Below, piece after piece: positions 16,014-23,962 of a stretch of DNA of 39,990 nt; position 1 is the first letter of the stretch; the number at the start of each line of letters is the position of its first letter. This DNA comes from Alphaproteobacteria bacterium. Its GTDB lineage: Bacteria > Pseudomonadota > Alphaproteobacteria > RF32 > CAG-239. The translations under genes were made by a program, and so were the position numbers. The DNA lies in NCBI GenBank assembly GCA_017460085.1, contig JAFUBQ010000004.1:1-39990 (forward strand). The letters are read 5' to 3'. The notes below the pieces were generated by a model. It was not told the DNA's origin. It was given only the letters and a program-made list of their open reading frames with translations, and did no database searches.

Positions 16014-16042
16014 TTCTTAACACATAAGTTACCTAATGTCAA
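16014..16042 (-). promoter_or_regulatory. Late promoter candidate (TTGACA, 17 bases, TAAGAA)
   Basis: Minus-strand TTGACA (plus 16037-16042) and TAAGAA (plus 16014-16019) are spaced by 17 bases. The predicted start would be near 16007, some 40 bases before the terminator at 15943-15968. A second TATAAT-like hexamer (within TGTATAATTG, plus about 15993-16004) lies just beyond and might also serve. Confidence 0.55.
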
Positions 16043-16061
16043 GAACTTTTTTTTATTTTTT

Positions 16062-16538
16062 TTAAAATTTTTTGAAATAAAAATAAATAAGTCGTTCCAA
16101 ACCTAGGTTTAGAAGCATTTTTTGATGATAAATTTCATGCTTATACATTGTGCTTTGTATCGGCCTATATTTATCACTGATTACCGGCAAGTCATCAATA
16201 CAAACACGGCGAACTGCCGGCCAAAACTCGGCAGGAATGGTTTTAATTGCTCGCAAGTAACGCTCTTTATAATAAAGCGCTTGCTCCCGCGTATATTCAC
16301 CGGTTGAAGCAATAGCAACCGCCCTCCAGCGCGCTGTTTGCATACTATCATAATTACCCAAATAATAATCTCTCGCCAATAAATCACCAACCGTACGCCT
16401 GTCTTCCGCTGTAAATTGACTATCGGGCATATCTAAATATCCTTCTTCATAATAACGTTGCAGAACGGTCTTTTTTTGTGGGTTAACCTCCGGATTCGGC
16501 GAAGGTTTAATTGGTTGTCTGTTTTTTATTGTTTTCAT
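16062..16538 (-). CDS. Probable phage late-gene regulator, unrecognised family
   Basis: The 158-residue, basic, soluble protein begins with a Pro/Lys-rich segment (IKPSPNPEVNPQKKTV). It is mostly helical, with RRTVGDLLARDYYLGNYDS, then ALYYKERYLRAIKTIPAE, WPAVRRVCIDDLP, and a final LNLGLERLIYFYFKKF. The ending resembles DUF6456-type or phage antitermination/late regulatory proteins, but I cannot name the family. It is divergent from the XRE repressor gene with 144 bases between them, and it is followed by a promoter-terminator arrangement. That makes a late activator or Q-like antiterminator the best guess (inference). The stop is beside a very T-rich stretch. Confidence 0.6.
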   Translation of the reverse strand: MKTIKNRQPIKPSPNPEVNPQKKTVLQRYYEEGYLDMPDSQFTAEDRRTVGDLLARDYYLGNYDSMQTARWRAVAIASTGEYTREQALYYKERYLRAIKTIPAEFWPAVRRVCIDDLPVISDKYRPIQSTMYKHEIYHQKMLLNLGLERLIYFYFKKF

Positions 16539-16576
16539 ATTTTGTATCCCTTCTTATATGTTAAAAACAAGATTGT

Positions 16577-16603
16577 ATTATAAGATAAATATTATAAAGT
16601 CAA
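16577..16603 (-). promoter_or_regulatory. Promoter for 16062-16538
   Basis: Minus-strand TTGACT (plus 16598-16603) and TATAAT (plus 16577-16582), 15 bases apart; TAATAC read two bases further on would give 17. Two TTATAA palindromes (16579-16584, 16592-16597) lie within it and could be repressor half-sites. Confidence 0.5.
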
Positions 16604-16618
16604 TAGGAAAAATATCGT

Positions 16619-16647
16619 TTTACAACGTAAGATTTATATTATATAAT
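16619..16647 (+). promoter_or_regulatory. Promoter of the XRE repressor gene
   Basis: TTTACA (16619-16624), 17 bases, TATAAT (16642-16647), then AAGGAG (16669-16674) before the ATG at 16683. The -35 is within the small palindrome CGTT-TTAC-AACG, a possible operator for self-control. Confidence 0.65.
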
Positions 16648-16682
16648 AAACCACAGAATCGAAGTATGAAGGAGATATAAAA

Positions 16683-17123
16683 ATGGAAACAACTGAAGAA
16701 ATCAGAAAAAAAATAAAACGATTAATTAGTGAGCGTGGTTTGAATTATGCTCAAGTCTCTTTGGCTTTAGGAAAGAATATTGCGTATTTGCAGCAATTTA
16801 TTAAGAATGGTTCTCCTCGCCGATTGGGTGAAATAGAGCGCCATAAGCTGGCAACAATTCTTCATGTTGATGAGCAAGAGCTAACAGATTTGGTTTTACC
16901 GGTTGCCAATGGTGCCGTTACTATCAATCCGGAACTATTGTCCATAATTATAGAAAATGTTGAACAATGGCTTTTGAATAAAAAAACATCATTAAACCCA
17001 CACGAAAAGGCTGAATTAATTCGCTTATTATATATGAAATTAAACACAGAACCTATGGAAACAATAGCCGCAAAAATTAAAGACTATATTGAAATTTATG
17101 ATGAAATAAAAAAAGTAAACTAA
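16683..17123 (+). CDS. XRE-type DNA-binding repressor
   Basis: The 146-residue protein has an N-terminal helix-turn-helix of the XRE/Cro-CI class: IKRLISERGLNYAQVSLALG, then YLQQFIKNG and KLATILHVDEQEL at about 10-65. The C-terminal part has a helical WLLNKKTSLNPHEKAELIRL segment and probably dimerises. No LexA/CI-type autoprotease (Ala-Gly cleavage site with Ser/Lys) is visible, so induction through RecA cleavage is not evident. It is divergent from the phage block with its own good promoter and is therefore the likely lysogeny regulator. Host-encoded relatives of this type exist in alphaproteobacteria, so cross-control cannot be excluded. Confidence 0.85.
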   Translation: METTEEIRKKIKRLISERGLNYAQVSLALGKNIAYLQQFIKNGSPRRLGEIERHKLATILHVDEQELTDLVLPVANGAVTINPELLSIIIENVEQWLLNKKTSLNPHEKAELIRLLYMKLNTEPMETIAAKIKDYIEIYDEIKKVN

Positions 17124-17133
17124 TAAAACCATT

Positions 17134-17282
17134 GTGAATTACACCTCTAAAGCAAGCATCATCAAAAGCCTTCTTTTGCACACAGACTTTTATTCTGCAC
17201 ATAAAAGTCATTTCGACATACGGTCGGTCTGGAATCCTCTGTTCTTCGGACACAACCGGTGGCTTGCGTCTTTCAAAGGTAT
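17134..17282. other. Non-coding junction with hairpin, right border of the phage block
   Basis: A stretch without a convincing gene between the repressor and the OmpH-like remnant. It includes a perfect 9-bp stem, GACTTTTAT/ATAAAAGTC with a 7-base loop (17185-17209), and a segment (17220-17280) clearly richer in GC than its surroundings (CGGTCGGTCTGGAATCC, ACAACCGGTGGC). An open frame of 71 codons with a GTG start here lacks a ribosome site. It may be a junction of an inserted intergenic repeat. Confidence 0.4.
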
Positions 17283-17648
17283 CAGTATATTATTATTGAA
17301 AAATCGGATAAATTTGCAGCCATTAATGCGCAAAATGATGCTAAATTAGCAGAGCTTTCTTAATGGCTCGACGGAGCAAAAAATATAATCAAAAAAGAAA
17401 AAAGAAAAAATAAAACAAAAAAACAAGAGCTTATAGAACAATATCAAGATTTGGGCCACCAAAAAGAAACCATTATTCGTCATGATTATGAAGATGAAAT
17501 GCAAAAATTAGATGCTAAAATTTTGGAAGTTGTTAACGCTGTAGCAGATGAGCAAAATTGTTCTATGGTTTTGCTGCAAAATAATGTATTTCGCGGCGGA
17601 ATAAATATCACACCGCAGGTTATTCAAAATTTGAACTTGCAAAATTAA
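17283..17648 (+). pseudogene. Remnant of an OmpH/Skp-family gene
   Basis: Reading one frame from 17283 gives KSDKFAAINAQNDAKLAELS, an internal TAA (17361-17363), then a charged helical part and KILEVVNAVADEQNCSMVLL followed by VFRGGINITPQVIQNLN. The last part matches the C-terminus of OmpH/Skp chaperones (charged helix, then VLxxNxVxxGGxDITxxVIxxLN). OmpH/Skp proteins bind unfolded outer-membrane proteins in the periplasm. No signal peptide or start in this frame is seen upstream of 17283, so the 5' end is missing as well. An ATG at 17451 could still give a 65-residue fragment. Confidence 0.65.
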
Positions 17649-17656
17649 AATAAGCT

Positions 17657-17702
17657 AACAATCAGCAAGTGCTAAAAAAAATATCAGCACTTGTTGATTG
17701 TT
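17657..17702. terminator. Long hairpin between the OmpH remnant and the DUF378 gene
   Basis: AACAATCAGCAAGTGCT (17657-17673) and AGCACTTGTTGATTGTT (17686-17702) pair over 17 positions with one mismatch and a 12-base A-rich loop. T tracts on either side are weak. It separates two convergent genes. Confidence 0.6.
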
Positions 17703-17717
17703 TGTGAAATTAGTAGT

Positions 17718-17903
17718 TTATCTTATGAGATAAGCGTATAAAACGTAACAAGCGGAAATACCTACTAAAATGTAGATAATTGAAGCAATAATCGGTGCAA
17801 AAGCAAACAAAAAATCTACCAAATTAAATTTAAAAGCACCAACCAAACCCCAGTTAATACCGCCGATAATAGTCAGCAACAAGGCTAATTTTTCCCAAAT
17901 CAT
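17718..17903 (-). CDS. DUF378 small membrane protein
   Basis: A 61-residue protein with two membrane segments: LALLLTIIGGINWGLVGAF and FAFAPIIASIIYILVGISAC. The IIGGINWGLVG motif and the second YILVGISA motif are the marks of the DUF378 (YuzA-like) family, of unknown function. Full length for the family. Start follows AGGAGATTGATATG. It is a stand-alone gene. Confidence 0.88.
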   Translation of the reverse strand: MIWEKLALLLTIIGGINWGLVGAFKFNLVDFLFAFAPIIASIIYILVGISACYVLYAYLIR

Positions 17904-18007
17904 ATCAATCTCCTTTATTTTAATTTATAAATTTACAGAAAATATATAATCATTGTAAAAAAATAAAAAAGTCTATAATAACATTTATCTTTCAAAATAA
18001 CCAGACT

Positions 18008-19687
18008 CTAGCGTGAATCGTTTATAGGAAATAAATCAAGCAAAGAGGTTAGATCCTCACTCTCTCGCTTAATATACAGTTTATGCTTTTGTAATAGTTT
18101 TGCAACCAAACTTTCACTTTTTTCCGGCGGAATATCATTTTTTAAACATCTTTTTGCAAGCATTTTCACACTGTTTCCATATATTAGTTGCATTGCTGGC
18201 AATGACATTTTTTTATCGTGCCAATTAAAAGAACAAAACTTTTCAGCCGCGCAAAGTGCTGTATCTGCTCCGGCATGGGAATAATCTAGGCCAACCAAAA
18301 CATCTCTATTTTGCACCAAAGATTCAAACATTTCAACATTATTATTTTCCAGCGCTTGCATAACATAAAAGCGATGTTTTTCTTTTGTTTCCAACATATC
18401 ATGCGAGCAGTTTTGATAAATTGTTTTTATATCTTTTCCGTGTTCAAACAACGGCATTTCATTTAGCATATTATGCCAAATAATTCCTGCTGTTACCGCG
18501 TCATTACGCTTTACCGCCAAATCTAAGATATTTTTCCCGTTTTCATCATGAAAAAATAATGCTTCTTGCGAAATTTTCACACCGTCTTGCGCACTAAACT
18601 GACCATTTAGCACTTTTTCTTTAGCTTCATTAAATTCTTTATGAACATTCTGTTGATATGCACCATAATTTTCCATAAATTCAGCCCCATCTTTACTCAT
18701 TTCTTCATAAATTTTCTGTAAATTCGAGTTTTTACGCATAACATTTTGTTCAATTTGTTGCCAATTTCCAATTATATATTTACTGTTTGCCAATTCCTTA
18801 AAAAATGCCATAAATATGGTTTCTTCAATCGCGGCAGACATAAATTTATCATTCAGGGGAATTTGCCAATATGCGCCATTATGTTCAGATTTTTTGTGGG
18901 CAGAAATACTAGGAATAACAAGTGCTAGTTCATTTGAAGAAATATCCATGGCATATATGTCGTTATAGTTCATTTCTTCTGTTGCTAAAAAATAACCGAA
19001 CGAATCAACATTATATTTTACCGGCTTATTATGTTCATCTGCATGCGTTATACGATATAAGGTTGTAGAATGAACTGGCAATGTTCCTACATCGGCACAA
19101 GGATTATTATGATCAATAACCACAAGTTGACGGTGTATTTTTAATGATTCTTCTCTGGAATAGCCGATATTCAGCATAATTTCATCAAATTTACTCAAGC
19201 TATTGAAAAATTCTTTACTGATTTCATGACTGATACGGCTGCCGTGACAATGGTTTACAAACATAACTTTTTCACGCATATTACGGCAGGCTTCCTCAGT
19301 TGGTAAGCGATGTAAATTTCCAAATTTGTCTTTATCCGCAATCAAAGGAACCAAAATTTCATCTATGATAAATAGCGAACGTGCAGCCACCGATGGCGGA
19401 GTTTTATCTTCGTTTTCATAATATGCTCCGTATATTTCATATTTATCAGCGTCGTCTCCTAAATATTTTTCGGCAACCTTACACATTCCGTTGGCTAATT
19501 CTGAACTTAATGTACCGTTACCACCAAAGCAAAATATTTTCTTAGGACCATGTCGCATATCTAAGTTATTTTTCATCATACGCCAATGATTGGGCGCATC
19601 CAAATCACGTTGTCCTATGGTTATGGTATTACTGTATACATCTCTTATCATCTGTCTTGCGCTCCATCTATCCGACAAATTTATCAT
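18008..19687 (-). CDS. Large unrecognised protein with ankyrin-like C-terminal region
   Basis: The 559-residue product counted from ATG 19687 (an ATG at 19699 is a rival; both have weak ribosome sites; longer frames run into aspS). The N-terminal half contains KKIFCFGGNGTLSSELANG at 49-67 and VMFVNHCHGSRISHEI at 141-156, both hydrophobic strands leading into Gly- or Ser-containing turns, like nucleophile and oxyanion loops of alpha/beta-hydrolase-like folds. The C-terminal half has DENGKNILDLAVKRNDA and ALENNNVEMFESLVQNRD, which look like ankyrin-type helix pairs. No signal peptide is seen. I do not recognise the family; a hydrolase-like function is only a suggestion. It is divergent from aspS. 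Confidence 0.7.
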   Translation of the reverse strand: MINLSDRWSARQMIRDVYSNTITIGQRDLDAPNHWRMMKNNLDMRHGPKKIFCFGGNGTLSSELANGMCKVAEKYLGDDADKYEIYGAYYENEDKTPPSVAARSLFIIDEILVPLIADKDKFGNLHRLPTEEACRNMREKVMFVNHCHGSRISHEISKEFFNSLSKFDEIMLNIGYSREESLKIHRQLVVIDHNNPCADVGTLPVHSTTLYRITHADEHNKPVKYNVDSFGYFLATEEMNYNDIYAMDISSNELALVIPSISAHKKSEHNGAYWQIPLNDKFMSAAIEETIFMAFFKELANSKYIIGNWQQIEQNVMRKNSNLQKIYEEMSKDGAEFMENYGAYQQNVHKEFNEAKEKVLNGQFSAQDGVKISQEALFFHDENGKNILDLAVKRNDAVTAGIIWHNMLNEMPLFEHGKDIKTIYQNCSHDMLETKEKHRFYVMQALENNNVEMFESLVQNRDVLVGLDYSHAGADTALCAAEKFCSFNWHDKKMSLPAMQLIYGNSVKMLAKRCLKNDIPPEKSESLVAKLLQKHKLYIKRESEDLTSLLDLFPINDSR

Positions 19688-19736
19688 AAAAATTACCATA
19701 TTGCAATAAAGTTTTGTTTTCAACTGTTTTTTGTGG

Positions 19737-19765
19737 TTGATTTTATAAATAATCCGCGTTAGAAC
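19737..19765 (+). promoter_or_regulatory. Possible aspS promoter
   Basis: TTGATT (19737-19742), 17 bases, TAGAAC (19760-19765); a modest match. GAGGA precedes the aspS ATG at 19803. Confidence 0.35.
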
Positions 19766-19802
19766 AGTGTAAGTTGTTTTTGAATATAAAAATGAGGACA
19801 TT

Positions 19803-21563
19803 ATGAACGAATATCGAACACACACATGCGGCGAACTGCGCGCTTCACATATCGGTCAAACAGTTAAGTTAGCCGGTTGGATTCATCGTAAACGTAATTT
19901 AGGTAATTTGTGCTTTGTAGATTTACGCGATCATTATGGTATTACGCAATGCGTTTTTGACAGTTCATCTGATTTATTTGCGCAAATGGAAAATATCCGA
20001 GTAGAAAGCGTTATAGGCGTTGATGGAGAGGTTGTAGCACGCGAAAGCATTAATAAAAATATGCCAACCGGAGATATTGAAATTAAAGTTAATAATATCA
20101 CAATATATTCCGAAGCCGATGTATTACCGGTGCAAGTGTTTGGTGAAGGTAATGAACCGGAAGAATTGCGCTTGAAATATCGCTTTTTAGATTTGCGCCG
20201 CGAGCGAATTCATAGCAATATTATGTTGCGTTCTAAGGTGATTGCCGAAATGCGCCGCTTGATGGTAGAACAAGGATTTACGGAATATCAAACGCCGATT
20301 TTAACAGCTTCATCACCGGAAGGCGCACGTGACTTTTTAGTACCTTCACGCTTAAATCCGGGGAAGTTCTATGCTTTACCGCAAGCACCGCAACAGTTTA
20401 AGCAATTGCTAATGGTTTCAGGCTTTGACCGCTATTTTCAAATTGCACCATGCTTTAGAGATGAAGACCCGCGCGCCGACCGTAGCCCTGGAGAATTTTA
20501 TCAGCTTGATATGGAAATGTCCTTTGTTACCCAAGAAGATGTGTTCAAAGTAATTGAAAAGACGATGGGGACAATATTTAATGAGTTTGCCAATGGTAAA
20601 ACTGTGGACCAAGCGCCGTTTGTGCGCATTCCGTTCCGTGAATCAATGCTTAAATACGGCAGCGATAAACCAGATTTGCGCAATCCGCTGACAATTGCCG
20701 ATGCAACATCGTTCTTTAATCATTCCGGCTTCGGAGTTTATGATGAAAAAGCGCAAAACGGTGAGCAAATTCGTGCCATAGTTTTGCCGCAAGCAGGCAA
20801 TAAACCGCGTTCGTTTTTTGATAAATTTGATGCTTTTGCTAAAGAAGAAGGTTTCGGCGGCATGGCATATGTGGCTTTCAGCGATGCAGGAGCCAAAGGT
20901 ATTGCTAAGTTTTTTGATGAACAAAAGTTAGCTGAGCTGAAAAATATGTTTGGCGCAAAAGATGGTGATGCAGTGGTGTTCATGGGCGGCAAAAAAATTA
21001 ATAAATTTGCCGGCATTGTGCGTAATAAACTTGGTGAAGCACTTGATTTATTTGATAAAAATTCGTTCAAACTTTGCTGGGTGGTCGATTTTCCGTTTTA
21101 TGAAGAAAATGAAGAAACAGGTGCGGTTGAATTTTCACATAACCCGTTCTCTATGCCGCAGGGCGGTTTAGATGCTTTGAACAATAAAAATCCGCTCGAT
21201 ATTTTAGCTTATCAATATGATTTGGTGTGTAACGGTGTTGAATTAGCATCGGGTGCAGTGCGAAATCACTTGCCGGAAATTATGTATCGGGCATTTGAAA
21301 TTGCCGGATACGATCATAGCGTGGTCGATAGCAAATTTGGCGGTATGATTAGCGCATTTAAGTTTGGCGCTCCGCCGCACGCCGGATGTGCTCCGGGGAT
21401 TGACCGCACGGTGATGTTGCTTCTTGATGAGCCAATTATTCGTGACGTGATTTTGTTCCCGCTTAACGGCAAGGCGCAAGATTTGATGATGCAGGCACCA
21501 AATACGGTGACAGAGCAACAACTCAAAGATTTGCACATTAAAATCGATTTGCCGCAAGAATAA
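19803..21563 (+). CDS. aspS: Aspartyl-tRNA synthetase
   Basis: Attaches aspartate to tRNA-Asp in the cytosol. The 586-residue protein is bacterial-type AspRS: N-terminal anticodon-binding OB domain ([20 protein letters not shown] at 21-40), class II motif 2 ([10 protein letters not shown] at 218-227), the bacterial insertion domain (about 280-420), and motif 3 GIDRTVMLL near 535. The residue at the site that separates discriminating from non-discriminating enzymes is Leu33 (HRKRNL) rather than His, as in E. coli Leu30; this points to the discriminating type. Start follows GAGGACATTATG. Full length; its terminator is at 21594-21617. Confidence 0.97.
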   Translation: MNEYRTHTCGELRASHIGQTVKLAGWIHRKRNLGNLCFVDLRDHYGITQCVFDSSSDLFAQMENIRVESVIGVDGEVVARESINKNMPTGDIEIKVNNITIYSEADVLPVQVFGEGNEPEELRLKYRFLDLRRERIHSNIMLRSKVIAEMRRLMVEQGFTEYQTPILTASSPEGARDFLVPSRLNPGKFYALPQAPQQFKQLLMVSGFDRYFQIAPCFRDEDPRADRSPGEFYQLDMEMSFVTQEDVFKVIEKTMGTIFNEFANGKTVDQAPFVRIPFRESMLKYGSDKPDLRNPLTIADATSFFNHSGFGVYDEKAQNGEQIRAIVLPQAGNKPRSFFDKFDAFAKEEGFGGMAYVAFSDAGAKGIAKFFDEQKLAELKNMFGAKDGDAVVFMGGKKINKFAGIVRNKLGEALDLFDKNSFKLCWVVDFPFYEENEETGAVEFSHNPFSMPQGGLDALNNKNPLDILAYQYDLVCNGVELASGAVRNHLPEIMYRAFEIAGYDHSVVDSKFGGMISAFKFGAPPHAGCAPGIDRTVMLLLDEPIIRDVILFPLNGKAQDLMMQAPNTVTEQQLKDLHIKIDLPQE

Positions 21564-21593
21564 TTATTTATAACTGCATAACAGTTGAAAATC

Positions 21594-21617
21594 CACCGGC
21601 CTGTGCCGGTGTTTTTT
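21594..21617 (+). terminator. aspS terminator
   Basis: CACCGGC (21594-21600), CTGT loop, GCCGGTG (21605-21611), then TTTTTT (21612-21617). This palindrome resembles the one at 22941-22972. Confidence 0.85.
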
Positions 21618-21659
21618 CATATTACAAACAAAATAGTAAATTTAACCGGATTTATTGAA

Positions 21660-22886
21660 TCAACTGTTTATTTTTTGCTGCATACGAGCCATTTGTATAT
21701 ATTTCATTTGCTGATTAGCTGCATTGTCAGATGTGTTATGCTTTTTTCGATTGTTTATAGTACCTCGCAAATAAGTGGCAATTTCTTTGCTTTCTTCCGG
21801 CGAAAGTTTTCCATCAGCATATGCTGCAGCAATCATTTGCAGATAGTGCTTTATATTTTGGGAACATTGTTCGGCATTTTGTAAATCGGTTTTCATTAGA
21901 ATCTTTAAATTTTCATTACATTGCGGATTCAAGTTTTTTTCTAAATTCTGGTTTAACTGAAAATCAGAATTGATATATTTGTTAACATTTCCCAATTTCG
22001 GCACATTTTGAAACATATCCATTACTCGTTGATGATAGCGTTTTTGCGAATCATTATTATCTTCTATAGCCCATATTGGATAATCATGACATTGTGGGCT
22101 TGCTTGAATATAGGCCTGTTCTACATAATAACTATCATCATTATTATTGGCTTTTAACCAATTTTGTTGCACAGTTGTAACAATTAAGGCTTTTGTTTCT
22201 TCATCGCTCATATTTTTATTTTGAAGAGCTTTTTTAACTTCGGTCATATCGCAATTTAAATAATCAAAAGCTTCCAGCGACCCTGTTTTTTTGTACCACT
22301 CCAAAGCGAAACCTGCCTGTATCATATTTGCTTTAATTTCTGACATCATATCAAGTTTAGCCATATATTTTGGCGGTAAATCATAAGTTTTATTACCATA
22401 TTTTAACTGATCTTCACGATGTGAAAGTTCGTGCAGAAGTTTTGATTGATTTTCTAAGGCATTGTTGTGATTGATTAGTCTATCTATGGTATTTTTCGCT
22501 TCTTTGGCAGATAAACCGCGTTCTTGTAATATTCGCATACAACTTTCACGATTTTCTTCTTTTAATGTATATTCAATAACATGTATACCATTATCCATAT
22601 CATAATAAGCAGCTAAAAAAGGATAGTTTTTAAGTGTTTCGTATAAATCTCGTTTTTCTATCGTATAGCTAAGACTTTTTTCAAATATATCATCGAGTTC
22701 TTGCTTCAAGTCAGACTTATATTCATTGTAATCAATACTATTTTTACCGGCTAAATCAATATCTGGTTGGCCATCTTGTCTTAAAATAAAAGAATCAGTG
22801 ACTGGATTATAAATAATCTCAAAACCGAACTCCTGCATTAACTCGGATTTGTTTTCTGTTTGTGCATTATTTGAGTATTCAGTCAT
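21660..22886 (-). CDS. Unrecognised protein with HExxH zinc-peptidase-like motif
   Basis: The 408-residue product starts at ATG 22886, with GGAGGTG six bases upstream; a GTG at 22901 is less likely. It contains LLHELSHRED with HELSH at 152-156, a HExxH zinc-binding core, and SEIKANMIQAG at 182-192, where Glu183 could be the third ligand 27 residues downstream. The N-terminal part has long charged helices and the C-terminal part is Gln- and Asn-rich with IAAAYADGKLSPEESKEI near residue 370, reminiscent of an acid-residue helical TerB-like stretch. No signal peptide. The family is not recognised. It may be an intracellular metallopeptidase or a toxin-like protein (inference). Confidence 0.65.
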   Translation of the reverse strand: MTEYSNNAQTENKSELMQEFGFEIIYNPVTDSFILRQDGQPDIDLAGKNSIDYNEYKSDLKQELDDIFEKSLSYTIEKRDLYETLKNYPFLAAYYDMDNGIHVIEYTLKEENRESCMRILQERGLSAKEAKNTIDRLINHNNALENQSKLLHELSHREDQLKYGNKTYDLPPKYMAKLDMMSEIKANMIQAGFALEWYKKTGSLEAFDYLNCDMTEVKKALQNKNMSDEETKALIVTTVQQNWLKANNNDDSYYVEQAYIQASPQCHDYPIWAIEDNNDSQKRYHQRVMDMFQNVPKLGNVNKYINSDFQLNQNLEKNLNPQCNENLKILMKTDLQNAEQCSQNIKHYLQMIAAAYADGKLSPEESKEIATYLRGTINNRKKHNTSDNAANQQMKYIQMARMQQKINS

Positions 22887-22940
22887 AATCAACACCTCCA
22901 CTACATGCTTTTTTTAGCATATTGTGAAATAAAATTCAAT

Positions 22941-22972
22941 GAAATTCCACCGGCTTACGCCGGTGGAGTTTC
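22941..22972. repeat. Near-perfect palindrome, second copy of a hairpin family
   Basis: GAAATTCCACCGGC (22941-22954), TTAC loop, GCCGGTGGAGTTTC (22959-22972): a 14-bp stem with one G-U pair. The aspS terminator (GAAAATCCACCGGC then GCCGGTG...TTTTTTC) shares most of this, so the two copies flank the HELSH gene. No T run follows on the minus strand, so its role as the glycosyltransferase operon terminator is uncertain. Confidence 0.65.
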
Positions 22973-22990
22973 ATACTTGTAATATTTTTG

Positions 22991-23962
22991 TTAAAGCGAG
23001 TGATTTATTAAGCTATAGTATTTTAAAATGTCGTCGGCCTTATTATACACATTCTCATCTAAATCAGGCAAAGTTGACATTAATGCATCTTTTGCTTTTT
23101 GTAAAAAATCATATTTCAATTCCTGTGGACATATTTGAAACTTTTCATAAAATTGCGTATATTGGATATTAAAAAATAAGTACTTTTTATCTTCATATAT
23201 GTTATGTTCAATAAATTCATGCTTAACAAGTTCCATAATTTTAAAAATATCGAAAACTTTTTCACTATGAGTATGCATAATAGACATGTTATGTTCTCTA
23301 TAACAATAAAGCCAATCATCATTAAGATATATATTTTTTGCCTTAAGTCCACTTTGAATGTGAAATAATATATCTTCAAAAATAAGGCCCTCCGCAAACT
23401 TAAAATTATTATGTTTATACCATTCGGTGCGATATATTTTTAAATACGAAGCAAACATACCATAGTAAGGAGATACAGTATCATCAAAGTTAAATATTGG
23501 CGGCATTCTTTGAAAATCATTCCAATATAGCATATCCCAAAACTGTAATACACAACTAAAATTTTCTAATTGTATTGCGCCAAAATGAAACCCATTAAAC
23601 ATATAAATATCAATAATTTGTTCGCAATTATTGATATCTTCAACAAATTTTTTATAAAGAGAAAGAGATACCCAATCATCAGAATCAATAAATGTAATCC
23701 AATCTCCAGTAGCTTCTTTTACTCCTCGATTACGAGTAGCGCTTAAGCCTTTATTTTCTTGCGATAGAACCCTTATTCTTGAATCTTTTGCGGCATATTT
23801 ATACAAAATATCCAAAGAACCATCTTTTGACCCATCATTAATACAAATAATTTCCAAGTTGTCATATAATTGCAATATTAAAGAATCTAAGCACTGAGCA
23901 AGATATCTTTCTACATTATAAACAGGAACAATAATGGATATTTTAGGTTTATTGTTTTTCAT
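22991..23962 (-). CDS. Family 2 glycosyltransferase
   Basis: This 323-residue protein has the GT-A core of family 2: [20 protein letters not shown] at 6-25, [13 protein letters not shown] near 44-56, [19 protein letters not shown] near 73-91, and the metal-binding FIDSDDWVS (DxD) near 91-99. These enzymes add a sugar from a nucleotide donor to a growing surface polysaccharide or lipid. The C-terminal half is poorly conserved, normal for acceptor-specific domains, and there is no membrane segment. It overlaps the preceding glycosyltransferase gene by 14 bases, so the two form an operon. Start follows GGAGTTTAAATG. Confidence 0.9.
   Translation of the reverse strand: MKNNKPKISIIVPVYNVERYLAQCLDSLILQLYDNLEIICINDGSKDGSLDILYKYAAKDSRIRVLSQENKGLSATRNRGVKEATGDWITFIDSDDWVSLSLYKKFVEDINNCEQIIDIYMFNGFHFGAIQLENFSCVLQFWDMLYWNDFQRMPPIFNFDDTVSPYYGMFASYLKIYRTEWYKHNNFKFAEGLIFEDILFHIQSGLKAKNIYLNDDWLYCYREHNMSIMHTHSEKVFDIFKIMELVKHEFIEHNIYEDKKYLFFNIQYTQFYEKFQICPQELKYDFLQKAKDALMSTLPDLDENVYNKADDILKYYSLINHSL

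Larger units (their letters stand above)
227..17123. mobile_element. Podovirus-type prophage or phage-derived particle cluster
   Basis: A block of about 17 kb in which portal, terminase, scaffold, major capsid, tail, fibre and lysis genes all lie on the minus strand and end at an intrinsic terminator (227-256). A divergent XRE-type repressor (16683-17123) closes the right side. No sheath, tape-measure or long-tail gene is seen, and the portal and tail proteins resemble those of short-tailed phages. No integrase, replication or recombination gene is visible. The left limit is uncertain because only 226 bases of flank are in view; the right limit is inferred from the decayed host-type gene after 17123. 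No att repeats could be recognised by eye. All the large virion genes look intact. Confidence 0.85.

Noticed and set aside
17134..17349. A 71-codon plus-strand frame with GTG start
   Set aside because: No ribosome site, crosses the border of the OmpH-like remnant in a different frame, and has no recognisable sequence.
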